Part shown: positions 9,338-18,936 of the stretch, piece after piece | How positions within the stretch are numbered: position 1 is the first letter of the stretch | Layout: every line of letters begins with the position of its first letter | Assembly: GCF_000321045.1 (NCBI RefSeq) | Contig: NZ_HE578947.1 | Span: forward strand, 67,150 to 102,238 | Reading direction: 5' to 3' | From: Phytobacter massiliensis JC163 | GTDB lineage: Bacteria > Pseudomonadota > Gammaproteobacteria > Enterobacterales > Enterobacteriaceae | DNA: 35,089 bases | The notes under the pieces: generated by a model | What the model saw: only the letters and a program-made list of their open reading frames with translations | Database searches by the model: none | What the model was told of the DNA's origin: nothing | Made by a program: the position numbers and the translations under genes

Positions 9338-10663
9338 GTGAAATACAATCTTAAACTTTCGGTGGTCGCAATCGCTGTCTCCTTTTTTGTGGCAAATCAG
9401 GCGGGAGCAGCAAATACCTGGGCAGAAGCACGTAACGACGCAATGGGTGGCACGGGTGTCGCCTCGGCGAACTACGGCAGTGGGGCATTAATTAACCCGG
9501 CATTGTTGGCAAAATCCAAGCCGGAAGACGATATTACGGTGATTTTACCGAGCGTAAGCGCGCAGATTACCGATAAAGACGATCTGCGCAATGAGATTGA
9601 CGATATCAGTGACAAAATTGACTATTACGATGATGTTGTTGATAACCTGACCTTTGGCGACGTTATCGCCAATCCCATTGGTACGGTCAACCAGTTCCAG
9701 GGCGCTGCGGGGGATCTTGCTGATTCTCTGGAGTTTTTACGCGGTAAACGCGCGAGCGCCAACGCAGGCGCTGGCGTGGCGGTCAGCGTTCCTAACGATG
9801 TGCTCCCGGTGGCGTTTGTCGCCAAAGGCTATGCGCATGCGGTTGTCTCTACCTCTATCGACCAGGGGGATATCACCTACCTGCGCGAAATGGACGACCC
9901 CAACGATCCGGCTGATTTCGCCCGCGCCACGGCCAGGGCCATCGACGCTGCCCTGTTCGGCACCGATCGTATTACGGACAATCTCAACTCCACGGCTTCT
10001 GGCCGCGCGGCGATCGTCTCGGATTACGGTATTGCCATTGCCCATCAGTTCGACGCGGGCGGCATTCCCTTATCGGTAGGCGTAACCCCGAAACTCCAAA
10101 AAACCTGGCTCTATAACTACACCACAACAATCAATGATTACGATAAAGATGACTGGAAGAAGGACCGTTACCGTAACGATGACACCTCTTTCAACATCGA
10201 CGTTGGCCTGGCGGCCGATCTGACGGAAAACTTCACGGTAGGCTTAACCGGGCAAAACCTGATTTCCAATAACATCGATACCAAAGATGTGCGTATCGAA
10301 AACCGCCGTACCGGTGAGGTGAAAAACTATAAAGACACCTATCAAATCAGCCCGATCGTTACCGCCGGGGTTGCCTGGCACAACGATCTGGTGACCCTGA
10401 GCGCCGATGGCGATTTAACCGAAACCAAAGGCTTTAAGAGCGAGAAGAACTCACAGTTCGTTGGTGTCGGTGCGGAAGTGACGCCGCTTAGCTGGCTGGC
10501 GGTGCGCGCCGGTTATCGCGCGGATGTCAAAGGGGATGAAAGTAACGTCTTCACCGGCGGCGTCGGCTTTGCGCCATTCAACCGCGTGCATATCGATCTG
10601 ACAGGCCTGGTAGGCGAGAAAGAGTCGTGGGGCGCAGGCGCGCAGCTGAGCCTGACGTTCTGA
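9338..10663 (+). CDS. TraF-like/FadL-like outer-membrane beta-barrel protein
   Basis: A 441-residue exported protein of the family often labelled 'conjugal transfer protein TraF' (TraF_2-type domain). The label is misleading, as the family is chromosomal and there is no conjugation gene here. Residues 1-24 form a signal peptide (MKYNLKLSVVAIAVSFFVAN...AGA), and the mature part begins NTWAEARNDAMGGTGVASAN, a start typical of FadL-like barrels. An acidic helical stretch (about residues 60-105) precedes alternating strands, and the last residue is Phe (AQLSLTF), a BAM signal. Function is unknown; transport of a hydrophobic ligand is only a guess. The start is GTG with a weak ribosome site. It is absent from E. 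coli K-12 between zur and dusA and has its own terminator. Confidence 0.85.
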   Translation: MKYNLKLSVVAIAVSFFVANQAGAANTWAEARNDAMGGTGVASANYGSGALINPALLAKSKPEDDITVILPSVSAQITDKDDLRNEIDDISDKIDYYDDVVDNLTFGDVIANPIGTVNQFQGAAGDLADSLEFLRGKRASANAGAGVAVSVPNDVLPVAFVAKGYAHAVVSTSIDQGDITYLREMDDPNDPADFARATARAIDAALFGTDRITDNLNSTASGRAAIVSDYGIAIAHQFDAGGIPLSVGVTPKLQKTWLYNYTTTINDYDKDDWKKDRYRNDDTSFNIDVGLAADLTENFTVGLTGQNLISNNIDTKDVRIENRRTGEVKNYKDTYQISPIVTAGVAWHNDLVTLSADGDLTETKGFKSEKNSQFVGVGAEVTPLSWLAVRAGYRADVKGDESNVFTGGVGFAPFNRVHIDLTGLVGEKESWGAGAQLSLTF

Positions 10664-10671
10664 TTGACGTT

Positions 10672-10700
10672 AAACCGGAGGTATTGCGCCTCCGGTTTTT
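10672..10700 (+). terminator. Rho-independent terminator of the outer-membrane protein gene
   Basis: AAACCGGAGG-TATTGCG-CCTCCGGTTT is a 10-bp stem running into a T-tract (TTTTTCTCT). It begins 9 bases after the stop. A possible dusA -10 (TATAGT, 10709-10714) follows directly. Confidence 0.93.
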
Positions 10701-10748
10701 CTCTGTGCTATAGTAGCGCCCCTTTTTATCACAGCCTGTTTAATCGCC

Positions 10749-11744
10749 ATGTCGCCAGAATCTCAGACCGCCGCTTATCCCGCTCACCGCTTCTCCATCG
10801 CGCCGATGCTCGACTGGACAGATCGCCACTGCCGCTATTTCCTGCGCCTGCTTTCCCGGCACACGCTGCTGTATACCGAGATGGTTACCACCGGGGCGAT
10901 TATTCATGGTAAAGGCGACTATCTGGCCTATAGCGAAGAAGAGCATCCGGTGGCCTTGCAGCTTGGCGGTAGCGACCCGGCTCAGCTTGCCCAGTGTGCG
11001 AAGCTGGCGCAGGCGCGCGGCTATGATGAAATCAACCTTAACGTTGGCTGCCCGTCCGATCGCGTGCAGAACGGCATGTTTGGCGCCTGCCTGATGGGCA
11101 ATGCGCAGCTGGTGGCCGACTGCGTTAAAGCGATGCGCGATGTGGTCTCCATTCCGGTGACGGTGAAAACCCGCATCGGCATTGACGATCAGGACAGCTA
11201 CGAATTTCTCTGCGACTTTATCAATACCGTTTCCGGTAACGGCGAGTGTGAAATGTTCATTATTCACGCTCGCAAGGCCTGGCTCTCCGGCCTGAGTCCG
11301 AAAGAAAACCGCGAAATTCCGCCGCTGGATTACCCACGCGTTTACCAGCTCAAGCGTGATTTCCCCCATCTGACGATGGCGATCAACGGCGGTATTACCT
11401 CTCTTGAGGCGGCTAAAGGGCATTTAGCGCATATGGATGGCGTGATGGTGGGGCGCGAGGCCTACCAGAACCCAGGCATTCTGGCGCGGGTTGATCGGGA
11501 AATTTTCGGCGCGGACGTTACCGACGCCGACCCGGTAGCGGTGGTGCGCGCGATGTACCCTTATATTGAGCGCGAGTTGCAGCAGGGCACCTGGCTGGGC
11601 CATATCACGCGCCATATGCTGGGCCTGTTCCAGGGCATCCCCGGCGCGCGCCAGTGGCGACGTTATCTGAGTGAGAATGCCCACAAGCCGGGTGCCGATG
11701 TTGCCGTACTGGAACATGCGCTAAGTCTGGTAGCAAACCGTTAA
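10749..11744 (+). CDS. dusA: DusA, tRNA-dihydrouridine(20/20a) synthase
   Basis: A 331-residue flavoenzyme that reduces uridine in the D-loop of tRNA. The FMN-binding TIM barrel begins [20 protein letters not shown]. Catalytic Cys101 is in [13 protein letters not shown]. Further family segments are [20 protein letters not shown] and [13 protein letters not shown]. The N-terminus before residue 14 is divergent and shorter than annotated E. coli DusA. ATG 10749 is the first plausible start; the ribosome site is weak. It stands alone, with terminators on both sides. Confidence 0.97.
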   Translation: MSPESQTAAYPAHRFSIAPMLDWTDRHCRYFLRLLSRHTLLYTEMVTTGAIIHGKGDYLAYSEEEHPVALQLGGSDPAQLAQCAKLAQARGYDEINLNVGCPSDRVQNGMFGACLMGNAQLVADCVKAMRDVVSIPVTVKTRIGIDDQDSYEFLCDFINTVSGNGECEMFIIHARKAWLSGLSPKENREIPPLDYPRVYQLKRDFPHLTMAINGGITSLEAAKGHLAHMDGVMVGREAYQNPGILARVDREIFGADVTDADPVAVVRAMYPYIERELQQGTWLGHITRHMLGLFQGIPGARQWRRYLSENAHKPGADVAVLEHALSLVANR

Positions 11745-11775
11745 TTTTCACTACTATTTCGTCAAAATGACCAGG

Positions 11776-11801
11776 CCCCGCCATACCGTGCGGGGTTTTT
11801 T
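11776..11801 (+). terminator. Rho-independent terminator of dusA
   Basis: CCCCGC-CATACCGT-GCGGGG followed by six T. It starts 31 bases after the dusA stop and isolates the sigma-54 promoter of pspG. Confidence 0.92.
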
Positions 11802-11825
11802 GTTTATAAATCAATACAGCAATTC

Positions 11826-11841
11826 TGGCACGTTTCTTGAA
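11826..11841 (+). promoter_or_regulatory. Sigma-54 promoter of pspG
   Basis: TGGCACG-N4-TTGAA matches the -24/-12 sigma-54 consensus (TGGCACGNNNNTTGCW) at all conserved bases except the C of the -12 GC, here A. It ends 36 bases before the pspG start. In E. coli pspG is transcribed by sigma-54 RNA polymerase activated by PspF, so it joins the phage-shock regulon. PspF enhancer and IHF sites must lie between here and dusA; I could not define them. Confidence 0.85.
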
Positions 11842-11877
11842 ATAACCGTGTAGACATTATTTTTTCAGGAGCGCGTC

Positions 11878-12120
11878 ATGCTGGAACTACTTTTTATTAT
11901 TGGCTTTTTTGTCATGCTGCTGGTGACCGGCGTTTCGCTGTTGGGGATCATTGCCGCGCTGATTATTGCCACGGCGGTGATGTTTCTCGGCGGGCTGTTT
12001 GCCATGATGCTCAAACTGCTGCCGTGGCTGCTGTTGGCCGTTGCGGTGGTCTGGGTTGTCAGGGCGGTAAAAACACCAAAAGTCCCTCAATATCAGCGCA
12101 ATAAACGCTGGCGTTACTAA
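11878..12120 (+). CDS. pspG: PspG, phage shock protein G
   Basis: An 80-residue inner-membrane effector of the phage-shock response to envelope stress. Two or three hydrophobic segments fill residues 2-62 (LLFIIGFFVMLLVTGVSLLG, LIIATAVMFLGGLFAMML, LLPWLLLAVAVVWVV). A basic tail ends YQRNKRWRY as in E. coli PspG. ATG 11878 has CAGGAG 8 bases upstream. Distant from the pspABCDE operon, it is linked to it through the sigma-54 promoter just upstream. Confidence 0.96.
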   Translation: MLELLFIIGFFVMLLVTGVSLLGIIAALIIATAVMFLGGLFAMMLKLLPWLLLAVAVVWVVRAVKTPKVPQYQRNKRWRY

Positions 12121-12260
12121 AGTATTGCGGGTCCGATCACAACCTGAACACTTTTCCAGGCGCTTTCGTTAGAAGCGAATAGGATTTACTTATTAAATCT
12201 GTCACTATCGCGCCGTTAACAAATTCATCGCGCTGTGCCCTACATACAGCCGAACTATAA

Positions 12261-12296
12261 AAAGAATGGGCTTCCTTCGGGAAGCCCTAATTCTTT
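12261..12296. terminator. Bidirectional terminator between pspG and qor
   Basis: GGGCTTCC-TTCG-GGAAGCCC is a perfect 8-bp stem with a UUCG tetraloop, flanked by AAAGAAT and ATTCTTT, which extend it. The minus strand has a better T-tract (ATTCTTTTTATAG), fitting qor; the plus strand ends TTCTTTC. The 190-base gap also holds unassigned sequence from 12121 to 12260. Confidence 0.9.
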
Positions 12297-12311
12297 CTAC
12301 CGCAGTGTCTT

Positions 12312-13295
12312 TTACGGTATTAACAAGCTCGAACCTTGCGTGCTACGGCTCTCCAGCATTTCATGCGCCCGGCGCGCATCGCTCAGCGCGAATTTTTGCT
12401 CATCGGGAACATCCACCTTAATCACGCCGCTGGCGATCAGCGAGAAGAGTTCGTTGCTGGCTTCCTCCAGTTCTTCTCGGTTGGTGACATAGCCATTGAG
12501 AGAAGGGCGGGTGGCGAACAGAGAACCCTTCTGATTCAAAATACCAAGGTTAACCCCGGTGACCGGGCCGGAAGAGTTGCCGAAGCTGACCATCAGGCCG
12601 CGACGCTGCAGGCAGTCCAGGGAGCTTTCCCAGGTATCTTTCCCCACCGAATCGTAGACCACCCGCACTTTTTTGCCGCCGGTAATCTCTTTCACCCGCT
12701 CAACCACGCTCTCTTCCTGATAGTTGATAACCTGCCAGGCGCCCGCATCCAGCGCCCGCTGCGCCTTCTGGGCTGAACCGACCGTACCAATAAGCTTCGC
12801 CCCCAGCGCCTTCGCCCACTGGCAGGCAATCAGCCCCACGCCGCCCGCCGCGGCATGAAACAGAAACGGCTCGTCCGGTTTAATTTCGTAGGTTTTACGC
12901 AGCAGGTAAAAGACGGTTAACCCCTTTAAAAACGACGCTGCGGCCTGCTCATAAGAGATAGCGTCCGGAAGCAGCGCGACTTTATCGGCGGGCACATTAT
13001 GCACCGAACTGTAAGCGCCCAGCCCGGACTGGGCATAGACTACGCGGTCGCCAGCTTTAATATGCGTAACGCCGCTGCCGACCTTGCTTACCACGCCCGC
13101 GCCCTCGGTGCCCAGACCGCTCGGCAGGGACGGCGGCGGATAGAGGCCGCTACGGATGTAGGTATCGATATAGTTAATGCCGATAGCTTTGTTTTCTACC
13201 TGAACGTCGTTCTCCGCCGGGTCTGCGGGGTTGAACTCAACGGCGTGTAACTCTTCTGGGCCACCATGCTTGTGAAATTCAATTCTTGTCGCCAT
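12312..13295 (-). CDS. qor: Qor, NADPH-dependent quinone oxidoreductase 1
   Basis: A 327-residue medium-chain reductase/zeta-crystallin family protein, same length as E. coli Qor. It reduces quinones with NADPH. The N-terminal GroES-like fold (MATRIEFHKHGGPEELHAVE, GINYIDTYIRSGLYPPPSLP) is followed by the nucleotide-binding AAAGGVGLIACQWAK of the Rossmann domain. No zinc-ligand set is present, as expected for this branch. I chose ATG 13295 because it gives the family start; an open extension up to 13478 runs through the dnaB start region on the other strand and is not credible. It is divergent from dnaB with 58 bases between. Confidence 0.97.
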   Translation of the reverse strand: MATRIEFHKHGGPEELHAVEFNPADPAENDVQVENKAIGINYIDTYIRSGLYPPPSLPSGLGTEGAGVVSKVGSGVTHIKAGDRVVYAQSGLGAYSSVHNVPADKVALLPDAISYEQAAASFLKGLTVFYLLRKTYEIKPDEPFLFHAAAGGVGLIACQWAKALGAKLIGTVGSAQKAQRALDAGAWQVINYQEESVVERVKEITGGKKVRVVYDSVGKDTWESSLDCLQRRGLMVSFGNSSGPVTGVNLGILNQKGSLFATRPSLNGYVTNREELEEASNELFSLIASGVIKVDVPDEQKFALSDARRAHEMLESRSTQGSSLLIP

Positions 13296-13353
13296 GCTTC
13301 CTCCCGAATGATAATCTTTCGAACCATTCATTACGTTGGTAACTCCATTCACT

Positions 13354-14760
13354 ATGGCAGGAAATAAACCCTTCAACAAACAGACTGAACCCCGCGACAG
13401 ACAGGTCGAGGGGATGAAAGTGCCGCCCCATTCCATTGAAGCGGAACAGTCGGTGTTGGGCGGTTTAATGCTGGACAACGAACGCTGGGACGACGTGGCG
13501 GAGCGCGTGGTCGCGGACGATTTCTATACCCGCCCGCATCGTCATATCTTCACCGAAATGCACCGCCTGCAGGAGATGAGTAAACCCATCGACCTGATTA
13601 CGCTGGCGGAATCGCTGGAGCAGCAGGGGCAGCTGGATATTGTCGGCGGCTTCGCCTATCTGGCGGAACTGTCCAAAAACACGCCGAGTGCGGCGAACAT
13701 CAACGCCTACGCGGATATCGTGCGTGAACGCGCGGTGGTGCGCGAGATGATCTCCGTCGCCAATGAGATAGCCGACGCCGGTTTTGACCCGCAGGGGCGC
13801 TCCAGCGAGGATCTGCTCGACCTGGCGGAATCTCGCGTTTTCCAGATTGCCGAAAACCGCGCCAACAAAGACGAAGGCCCGAAGAGCATCGATCAGATCC
13901 TTGAGGCCACGGTTGCCCGTATTGAGACGCTGTTCCAGCAGCCCCATGACGGGGTGACCGGCGTCGATACCGGTTACCAGGATCTGAATAAAAAGACTGC
14001 GGGCCTGCAGCGCTCGGACCTGATCATCGTTGCGGCCCGTCCGTCGATGGGTAAAACGACATTTGCGATGAACCTCTGCGAAAACGCAGCGATGTTGCAG
14101 GAAAAACCGGTACTGATATTCAGCCTTGAGATGCCCGCCGAGCAGATCATGATGCGTATGCTGGCCTCGTTATCCCGCGTGGATCAGACGCGTATCCGTA
14201 CCGGCCAGCTTGATGACGACGACTGGTCACGCATTTCCGGCACGATGGGCATCCTGCTGGAAAAACGCAACATGTACATCGATGACTCATCCGGCCTGAC
14301 GCCAACCGAAGTGCGCTCCCGCGCGCGGCGAATCTTCCGTGAGCATGGGGGTCTGAGCCTGATCATGATCGACTACCTGCAGCTGATGCGCGTGCCTTCT
14401 CTTTCCGAAAACCGAACGCTGGAAATCGCCGAGATCTCCCGCTCGCTGAAAGCGCTGGCGAAAGAGTTACAGGTGCCGGTGGTGGCGCTGTCGCAGCTAA
14501 ACCGCTCGCTGGAACAGCGCGCCGATAAACGCCCGGTCAACTCGGACCTGCGTGAATCCGGCTCCATCGAGCAGGACGCCGACTTAATCATGTTTATCTA
14601 CCGTGATGAGGTGTATCACGAAAACAGCGATCTGAAAGGCATTGCGGAAATTATTATCGGTAAACAGCGTAACGGCCCTATCGGTACGGTGCGCCTGACC
14701 TTTAACGGGCAGTGGTCACGTTTTGATAATTATGCGGGGCCGCAGTACGACGACGAATAA
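13354..14760 (+). CDS. dnaB: DnaB, replicative DNA helicase
   Basis: A 468-residue hexameric 5'-3' helicase (E. coli 471) that unwinds DNA at the fork and recruits primase. The N-terminal collar domain begins near residue 21 ([19 protein letters not shown]). The RecA-like C-terminal domain has Walker [10 protein letters not shown] (Lys234), Walker [11 protein letters not shown] and the DnaB segment [18 protein letters not shown] 13354 ([10 protein letters not shown]) matches the family start; an ATG at 13336 in frame adds six residues. No intein or insertion. alr follows after 31 bases. Confidence 0.98.
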   Translation: MAGNKPFNKQTEPRDRQVEGMKVPPHSIEAEQSVLGGLMLDNERWDDVAERVVADDFYTRPHRHIFTEMHRLQEMSKPIDLITLAESLEQQGQLDIVGGFAYLAELSKNTPSAANINAYADIVRERAVVREMISVANEIADAGFDPQGRSSEDLLDLAESRVFQIAENRANKDEGPKSIDQILEATVARIETLFQQPHDGVTGVDTGYQDLNKKTAGLQRSDLIIVAARPSMGKTTFAMNLCENAAMLQEKPVLIFSLEMPAEQIMMRMLASLSRVDQTRIRTGQLDDDDWSRISGTMGILLEKRNMYIDDSSGLTPTEVRSRARRIFREHGGLSLIMIDYLQLMRVPSLSENRTLEIAEISRSLKALAKELQVPVVALSQLNRSLEQRADKRPVNSDLRESGSIEQDADLIMFIYRDEVYHENSDLKGIAEIIIGKQRNGPIGTVRLTFNGQWSRFDNYAGPQYDDE

Positions 14761-14791
14761 ACCACCGTCACTCTTTTTACAAGGAATTCAA

Positions 14792-15867
14792 ATGCAAGCG
14801 GCAACAGTTGTCATTAACCGCCGCGCTCTGCGACACAACCTGCAACGCCTTCGTGAACTGGCTCCCGCCAGCAAACTGGTTGCGGTGGTGAAAGCGAACG
14901 CCTATGGACACGGCCTCCTGGAGACCGCGCGAACGCTCCCCGATGCCGACGCTTTTGGCGTCGCCCGGCTTGACGAAGCCCTCCGCCTGCGCGAAGGGGG
15001 CATTACCCAGCCGATCCTGCTGCTGGAAGGTTTTTTTCCCCGGATGAACTGGTCGCGGTAGCAAAAAACCAACTGCACACGGCGGTGCACTGCGGGGAAC
15101 AGCTTGCCGCGCTTGAAGCCGCCGACCTGCCTGAACCGGTGACCGTCTGGATGAAGCTGGATACCGGTATGCACCGGCTGGGCGTCCATCCCGAGGAGGC
15201 GGAGGCCTTTTACCAGCGGCTGACCCGCTGCAAAAACGTGCGTCAGCCGGTCAATATCGTCAGCCATTTCGCCCGTGCCGACGAGCCGGAATGCGGGGCG
15301 ACAGAGCGCCAGCTTGATATCTTCACTACCTTTTGCGAAGGCAAACCCGGTCTGCGCTCTATTGCCGCCTCCGGCGGTACGCTGCTGTGGCCGCAGTCGC
15401 ATTTTGACTGGGTGCGGCCGGGCATTATTCTTTACGGCGTTTCGCCGCTGGACAAGCATCCCTGGGGGGAAGATTTTGGCTTCCTGCCTGCGATGACGTT
15501 AACCTCCGGCCTGATCGCCGTGCGCGAGCACAAAGCGGGTGAGCCGGTAGGTTACGGCGGCACCTGGGTAAGCGAGCGGGACACCCGGCTTGGCGTAGTG
15601 GCAATGGGCTATGGCGACGGCTACCCGCGCGCGGCCCCTTCAGGTACGCCTGTGCTAGTGAATGGCCGCGAAGTGCCGATTGTCGGTCGCGTAGCGATGG
15701 ATATGATTTGCGTCGATCTGGGGCCGCAGGCGCAGGACAGGCCCGGCGATGCGGTGGTGTTCTGGGGGGAAGGTCTGCCCGTTGAGCGTATCGCAGAGAT
15801 AACCGGCGTCAGCGCGTATGAACTGATAACGCGGCTGACATCGCGTACCACAATTACCTACAAATAG
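14792..15867 (+). pseudogene. alr: Alr, biosynthetic alanine racemase, interrupted by a frameshift
   Basis: Alr interconverts L- and D-alanine for peptidoglycan, using PLP on Lys34 ([10 protein letters not shown]). The first frame from ATG 14792 (AAGGAATT ribosome site) follows Alr to LLLEGFF and then reads PRMNWSR and a stop at 15059-15061. From a run of seven T (15031-15037) followed by four C, the frame one base back continues the protein as [17 protein letters not shown] and on to the end ([13 protein letters not shown]). Restoring one T gives 358 residues, against 359 in E. coli, with [18 protein letters not shown] and [11 protein letters not shown] intact. So a single base loss splits an otherwise perfect gene. 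A sequencing error at a homopolymer, a real mutation or a recoding site are all possible. It is listed as a pseudogene only because of the break as written. Confidence 0.85.
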
Positions 15868-15873
15868 CCCTCA

Positions 15874-15897
15874 ATCCCCGGCAGGCGCGCCGGGGAT
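15874..15897 (+). terminator. GC-rich hairpin after alr
   Basis: ATCCCCGGC and GCCGGGGAT form a perfect 9-bp stem around a 6-base loop, 7 bases after the alr stop. The following AGCTTTGGG is a poor T-tract, so termination may be partial. Confidence 0.6.
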
Positions 15898-15984
15898 AGC
15901 TTTGGGTATCAACTCCCTCTCGATCTTCCCTCGTATCCGGTTTATTGTGTTAATTCATGCCTCGTAAACCCGGAGAACCACCTC

Positions 15985-17178
15985 GTGTTTCAAAAAGTTG
16001 ACGCCTACGCTGGCGATCCCATTCTTTCCCTGATGGAGCGGTTTAAAGAAGATCCGCGTAGCGACAAAGTAAATCTCAGCATCGGCCTGTATTACAACGA
16101 AGACGGGATTATCCCGCAGCTGAAAGCCGTTACCGAAGCGCAAGCCCGTCTGAACGCCCAGCCGCACGCCGCCTCCCTCTATCTGCCGATGGAAGGGCTT
16201 AACAGCTACCGTCACACCATTGCGCCGCTGCTGTTTGGCGCGCAGCATCCGGTTTTACAGCAACAGCGCGTGGCAACCATCCAGACCCTTGGCGGCTCAG
16301 GCGCGCTGAAAGTGGGGGCGGATTTCCTCAAGCGCTATTTCCCTGAATCCGGCGTCTGGGTCAGCGATCCGACCTGGGAAAACCATGTTGCCATTTTTGA
16401 AGGGGCGGGTTTCCCGGTTGATACCTATCCGTGGTTCGATAACGAAACCAACGGCGTGCGCTTTACGGCCCTGCTGGAAAAACTCAGCGCCCTGCCGGAA
16501 AAGAGCATTGTTTTACTGCATCCGTGCTGCCATAACCCCACCGGCTCCGATTTAACCAACGCGCAGTGGGATGAGGTGGTTGTGGTACTGAAAGAGCGCA
16601 ACCTGATCCCGTTCCTTGATATCGCCTATCAGGGCTTTGGCGCAGGCATGGAAGCGGATGCTTACGCTATCCGTGCGATTGCCGACGCCGGTCTGCCCGC
16701 GCTGGTCAGCAACTCCTTCTCGAAGATTTTCTCGCTGTATGGCGAGCGCGTGGGCGGTTTGTCCGTAGTCTGCGAAGATGCCGACGCCGCTTCCCGCGTG
16801 CTGGGGCAGCTGAAAGCTACGGTGCGCCGTAACTACTCCAGCCCGCCGAACTTCGGTGCCCAGATAGTGGCCGCGGTGCTGGGCGACGCGGAGCTGCGCG
16901 CGATGTGGCTGGCGGAAGTGGAAGAGATGCGCACCCGTATTCTGGCGATGCGTCAGGAGCTGGTAAACGTGCTGAAAGAGGCCGTGCCGGGACGGAACTT
17001 CGATTATCTGCTCAAACAACGCGGTATGTTCAGCTACACCGGCTTTAGCGCCGCGCAGGTAGATCGTCTGCGCGAAGAGTTCGGCGTCTATCTTATCGCC
17101 AGCGGGCGGATGTGCGTCGCCGGGCTTAACAGCCGCAACGTTCACCGCGTTGCGCAGGCTTTCGCTGCCGTCATTTAA
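15985..17178 (+). CDS. tyrB: TyrB, aromatic amino acid aminotransferase
   Basis: A 397-residue class I aminotransferase, same length as E. coli TyrB. It makes tyrosine, phenylalanine and leucine from their keto acids with glutamate. PLP-binding Lys247 is in [18 protein letters not shown]; other conserved parts are HPCCHNPTG and [11 protein letters not shown], and the C-terminal substrate Arg lies in ASGRMCVAG. The start is GTG at 15985, as in E. coli. E. coli tyrB is TyrR-repressed; I looked for TGTAAA-N6-TTTACA sites upstream and did not find a convincing one. Confidence 0.97.
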   Translation: MFQKVDAYAGDPILSLMERFKEDPRSDKVNLSIGLYYNEDGIIPQLKAVTEAQARLNAQPHAASLYLPMEGLNSYRHTIAPLLFGAQHPVLQQQRVATIQTLGGSGALKVGADFLKRYFPESGVWVSDPTWENHVAIFEGAGFPVDTYPWFDNETNGVRFTALLEKLSALPEKSIVLLHPCCHNPTGSDLTNAQWDEVVVVLKERNLIPFLDIAYQGFGAGMEADAYAIRAIADAGLPALVSNSFSKIFSLYGERVGGLSVVCEDADAASRVLGQLKATVRRNYSSPPNFGAQIVAAVLGDAELRAMWLAEVEEMRTRILAMRQELVNVLKEAVPGRNFDYLLKQRGMFSYTGFSAAQVDRLREEFGVYLIASGRMCVAGLNSRNVHRVAQAFAAVI

Positions 17179-17186
17179 GCGCCAGT

Positions 17187-17218
17187 ACTGCTCTCTCTGC
17201 CAGGGGAGAGCAGTTTTT
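17187..17218 (+). terminator. Rho-independent terminator of tyrB
   Basis: ACTGCTCTC (17187-17195) pairs with GAGAGCAGT (17206-17214), followed by a run of T to 17218. It begins 9 bases after the tyrB stop. Confidence 0.92.
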
Positions 17219-17356
17219 AACCGCCATCAACCGCCTGTTTTCCCTCTGGCATAAGAAAAATCCCTTTCTTTACCGCGACGTGCAGGGTAAGGTCGAAACG
17301 TTTCTCTCGTCTGTACGGACTCCTGCCGATAACGAACTTAAAATTCAGGGATAATT

Positions 17357-18061
17357 ATGCGTAAGTTCACCTTAGCACTTTGCTTATCGCTCTCGCTTGG
17401 CTGCGCTTTTGTCGCCAGCGCCTCCACGCCTACGCCGGACGGCGTCGGCACCAATGCCGCAAAGCTCGCCGAACAGGCTCCCGTTCACTGGGTCTCGGTG
17501 GCGCAAATTGAAAATAGCCTCGTCGATCGCCCGCCAATGGCGGTAGGGTTTGATATTGATGATACGGTGCTTTTCTCCAGCCCCGGCTTCTGGCGTGGTA
17601 AAAAGATGTTCTCGCCGGACAGCGACGAGTATCTGAAAAACCCGGCGTTCTGGGAAAAAATGAACAACGGATGGGATGAGTTCAGTATTCCTAAAGAGGC
17701 CGCCCGCGCGCTGATCGCCCTGCATATTAAACGCGGCGACAGTATCTTCTTCATCACCGGACGCAGCCAGACCGCGACGGAAACGGTCAGCAAAACGCTG
17801 CAGGATGATTTCTTAATTCCGGCCGCCAATATGAACCCGGTGATCTTCGCGGGTGACCAGCCTGGACAAAACAACAAAACCCAATGGCTGGTGGATAAGC
17901 AGATCAAAATTTTCTACGGCGATTCAGACAACGACATGACCGCCGCCAAAGCCGCGCAGGCGAGGGCGATACGTATTCTTCGCGCCTCAAACTCGACCTA
18001 CCGGCCGCTACCGCAGGCAGGGGCATTTGGCGAAGAGGTCATTGTTAATTCCGAATACTGA
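17357..18061 (+). CDS. aphA: AphA, periplasmic class B acid phosphatase
   Basis: A 234-residue precursor of a non-specific phosphatase/phosphotransferase of the DDDD superfamily that hydrolyses nucleoside monophosphates in the periplasm. The signal peptide covers about residues 1-23 ([20 protein letters not shown]). The catalytic motif [17 protein letters not shown] has Asp66 and Asp68. The second Asp cluster is FYGDSDND (186-193). Between them lie FFITGRS and the conserved [12 protein letters not shown]. The C-terminus EVIVNSEY is as in E. coli. ATG 17357 has AGGGATAATT upstream. It appears monocistronic; I find no convincing terminator after it. Confidence 0.96.
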   Translation: MRKFTLALCLSLSLGCAFVASASTPTPDGVGTNAAKLAEQAPVHWVSVAQIENSLVDRPPMAVGFDIDDTVLFSSPGFWRGKKMFSPDSDEYLKNPAFWEKMNNGWDEFSIPKEAARALIALHIKRGDSIFFITGRSQTATETVSKTLQDDFLIPAANMNPVIFAGDQPGQNNKTQWLVDKQIKIFYGDSDNDMTAAKAAQARAIRILRASNSTYRPLPQAGAFGEEVIVNSEY

Positions 18062-18163
18062 GTCAGATCGCTGTTTTTTTGCGCAAATGTCGCCCGGCGG
18101 GTTTTACCTTTTGCTCTCTTGCTGCACACTTAAAAAGATTCGTCTTTTAACAGGAAGCAGCAG

Positions 18164-18580
18164 ATGTGGCATCAACAAACCGTAACGCTGGGCGCGAAAC
18201 CGCGTGGTTTTCATTTAGTCACCGATGAGGTGCTGGGGCAGATTCAGGCGTTGCCTCGCGTTAAAACGGGACTACTGCATCTGCTGCTCCAGCACACTTC
18301 CGCTTCTCTCACTCTCAATGAAAATTGCGACCCTACCGTACGTCACGATATGGAACAGCATTTCCTCCGCACGGTGCCGGACAGTGCCCGTTACGAACAT
18401 GACTACGAAGGGCCGGACGATATGCCGTCGCATATTAAATCCTCCCTGCTTGGGGTGTCGCTGATGCTGCCCGTGGCTAACGGACGCGTGCAGCTTGGCA
18501 CATGGCAGGGGATCTGGTTGGGGGAACACCGTATCCACGGCGGGGCGCGAAAAATTATCGCGACGCTACAAGGGGAATAA
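18164..18580 (+). CDS. yjbQ: YjbQ, UPF0047 family protein
   Basis: A 138-residue protein of the widespread YjbQ/UPF0047 family. The E. coli member has been reported to have weak thiamine-phosphate-synthase activity; its true role is unknown. The conserved His/Cys-containing segments [34 protein letters not shown] and [12 protein letters not shown] are complete, and the conserved histidines suggest a metal site. ATG 18164 has CAGGAAGC upstream. yjbR starts 2 bases after its stop, so they form a two-gene operon. Confidence 0.95.
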   Translation: MWHQQTVTLGAKPRGFHLVTDEVLGQIQALPRVKTGLLHLLLQHTSASLTLNENCDPTVRHDMEQHFLRTVPDSARYEHDYEGPDDMPSHIKSSLLGVSLMLPVANGRVQLGTWQGIWLGEHRIHGGARKIIATLQGE

Positions 18581-18582
18581 AG

Positions 18583-18936
18583 ATGACCATTTCGGAACTA
18601 TTGCAGTATTGCATGGCGAAGCCGGGCGCGGAGCAGAGCGTACATAATGACTGGAAAGCCACCCAGATTAAGGTGTCGGACGTCCTGTTCGCCATGGTGA
18701 AAGAGGTTGAAGGCCGGCCGGCGGCGTCTCTGAAAACCAGCCCGGAGCTGGCGGAGCTGCTGCGTCAGCAGAATGAGGATGTGCGTCCAAGCAAACATCT
18801 TAATAAGGCCCACTGGAGCACGGTCTACCTGGACGGTTCGCTGCCGGACTCGCAGATTTACTATCTGGTAGACGCCTCATATCAGCAGGCGGTAGAGCTG
18901 CTGCCGGATGCGACCCGACAGCAGCTTTCAGTCTGA
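18583..18936 (+). CDS. yjbR: YjbR, MmcQ/YjbR-family DNA-binding-like protein
   Basis: A 117-residue cytosolic protein of the MmcQ/YjbR family (CyaY-like fold, proposed DNA-binding). It matches E. coli YjbR from MTISELLQYCMAKPGAEQSV to DASYQQAVELLP; the last few residues differ. ATG 18583 is 2 bases after the yjbQ stop; an earlier in-frame start inside yjbQ (18502) is not needed. Its TGA (18934-18936) abuts the uvrA stop codon on the other strand with no base between. Function unknown. Confidence 0.94.
   Translation: MTISELLQYCMAKPGAEQSVHNDWKATQIKVSDVLFAMVKEVEGRPAASLKTSPELAELLRQQNEDVRPSKHLNKAHWSTVYLDGSLPDSQIYYLVDASYQQAVELLPDATRQQLSV

Noticed and set aside
9338..10663. Conjugation or plasmid-derived region, suggested by the TraF family name
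   Set aside because: No other transfer, replication or mobility gene is present and the neighbours are core chromosomal genes.
13296..13478. N-terminal extension of qor by 61 residues
   Set aside because: It would run through the dnaB start on the opposite strand and has no counterpart in Qor proteins; ATG 13295 gives the exact family start.
15898..15984. TyrR boxes before tyrB
   Set aside because: Only a GTAAAC half-site is visible; no pair fitting TGTAAA-N6-TTTACA.
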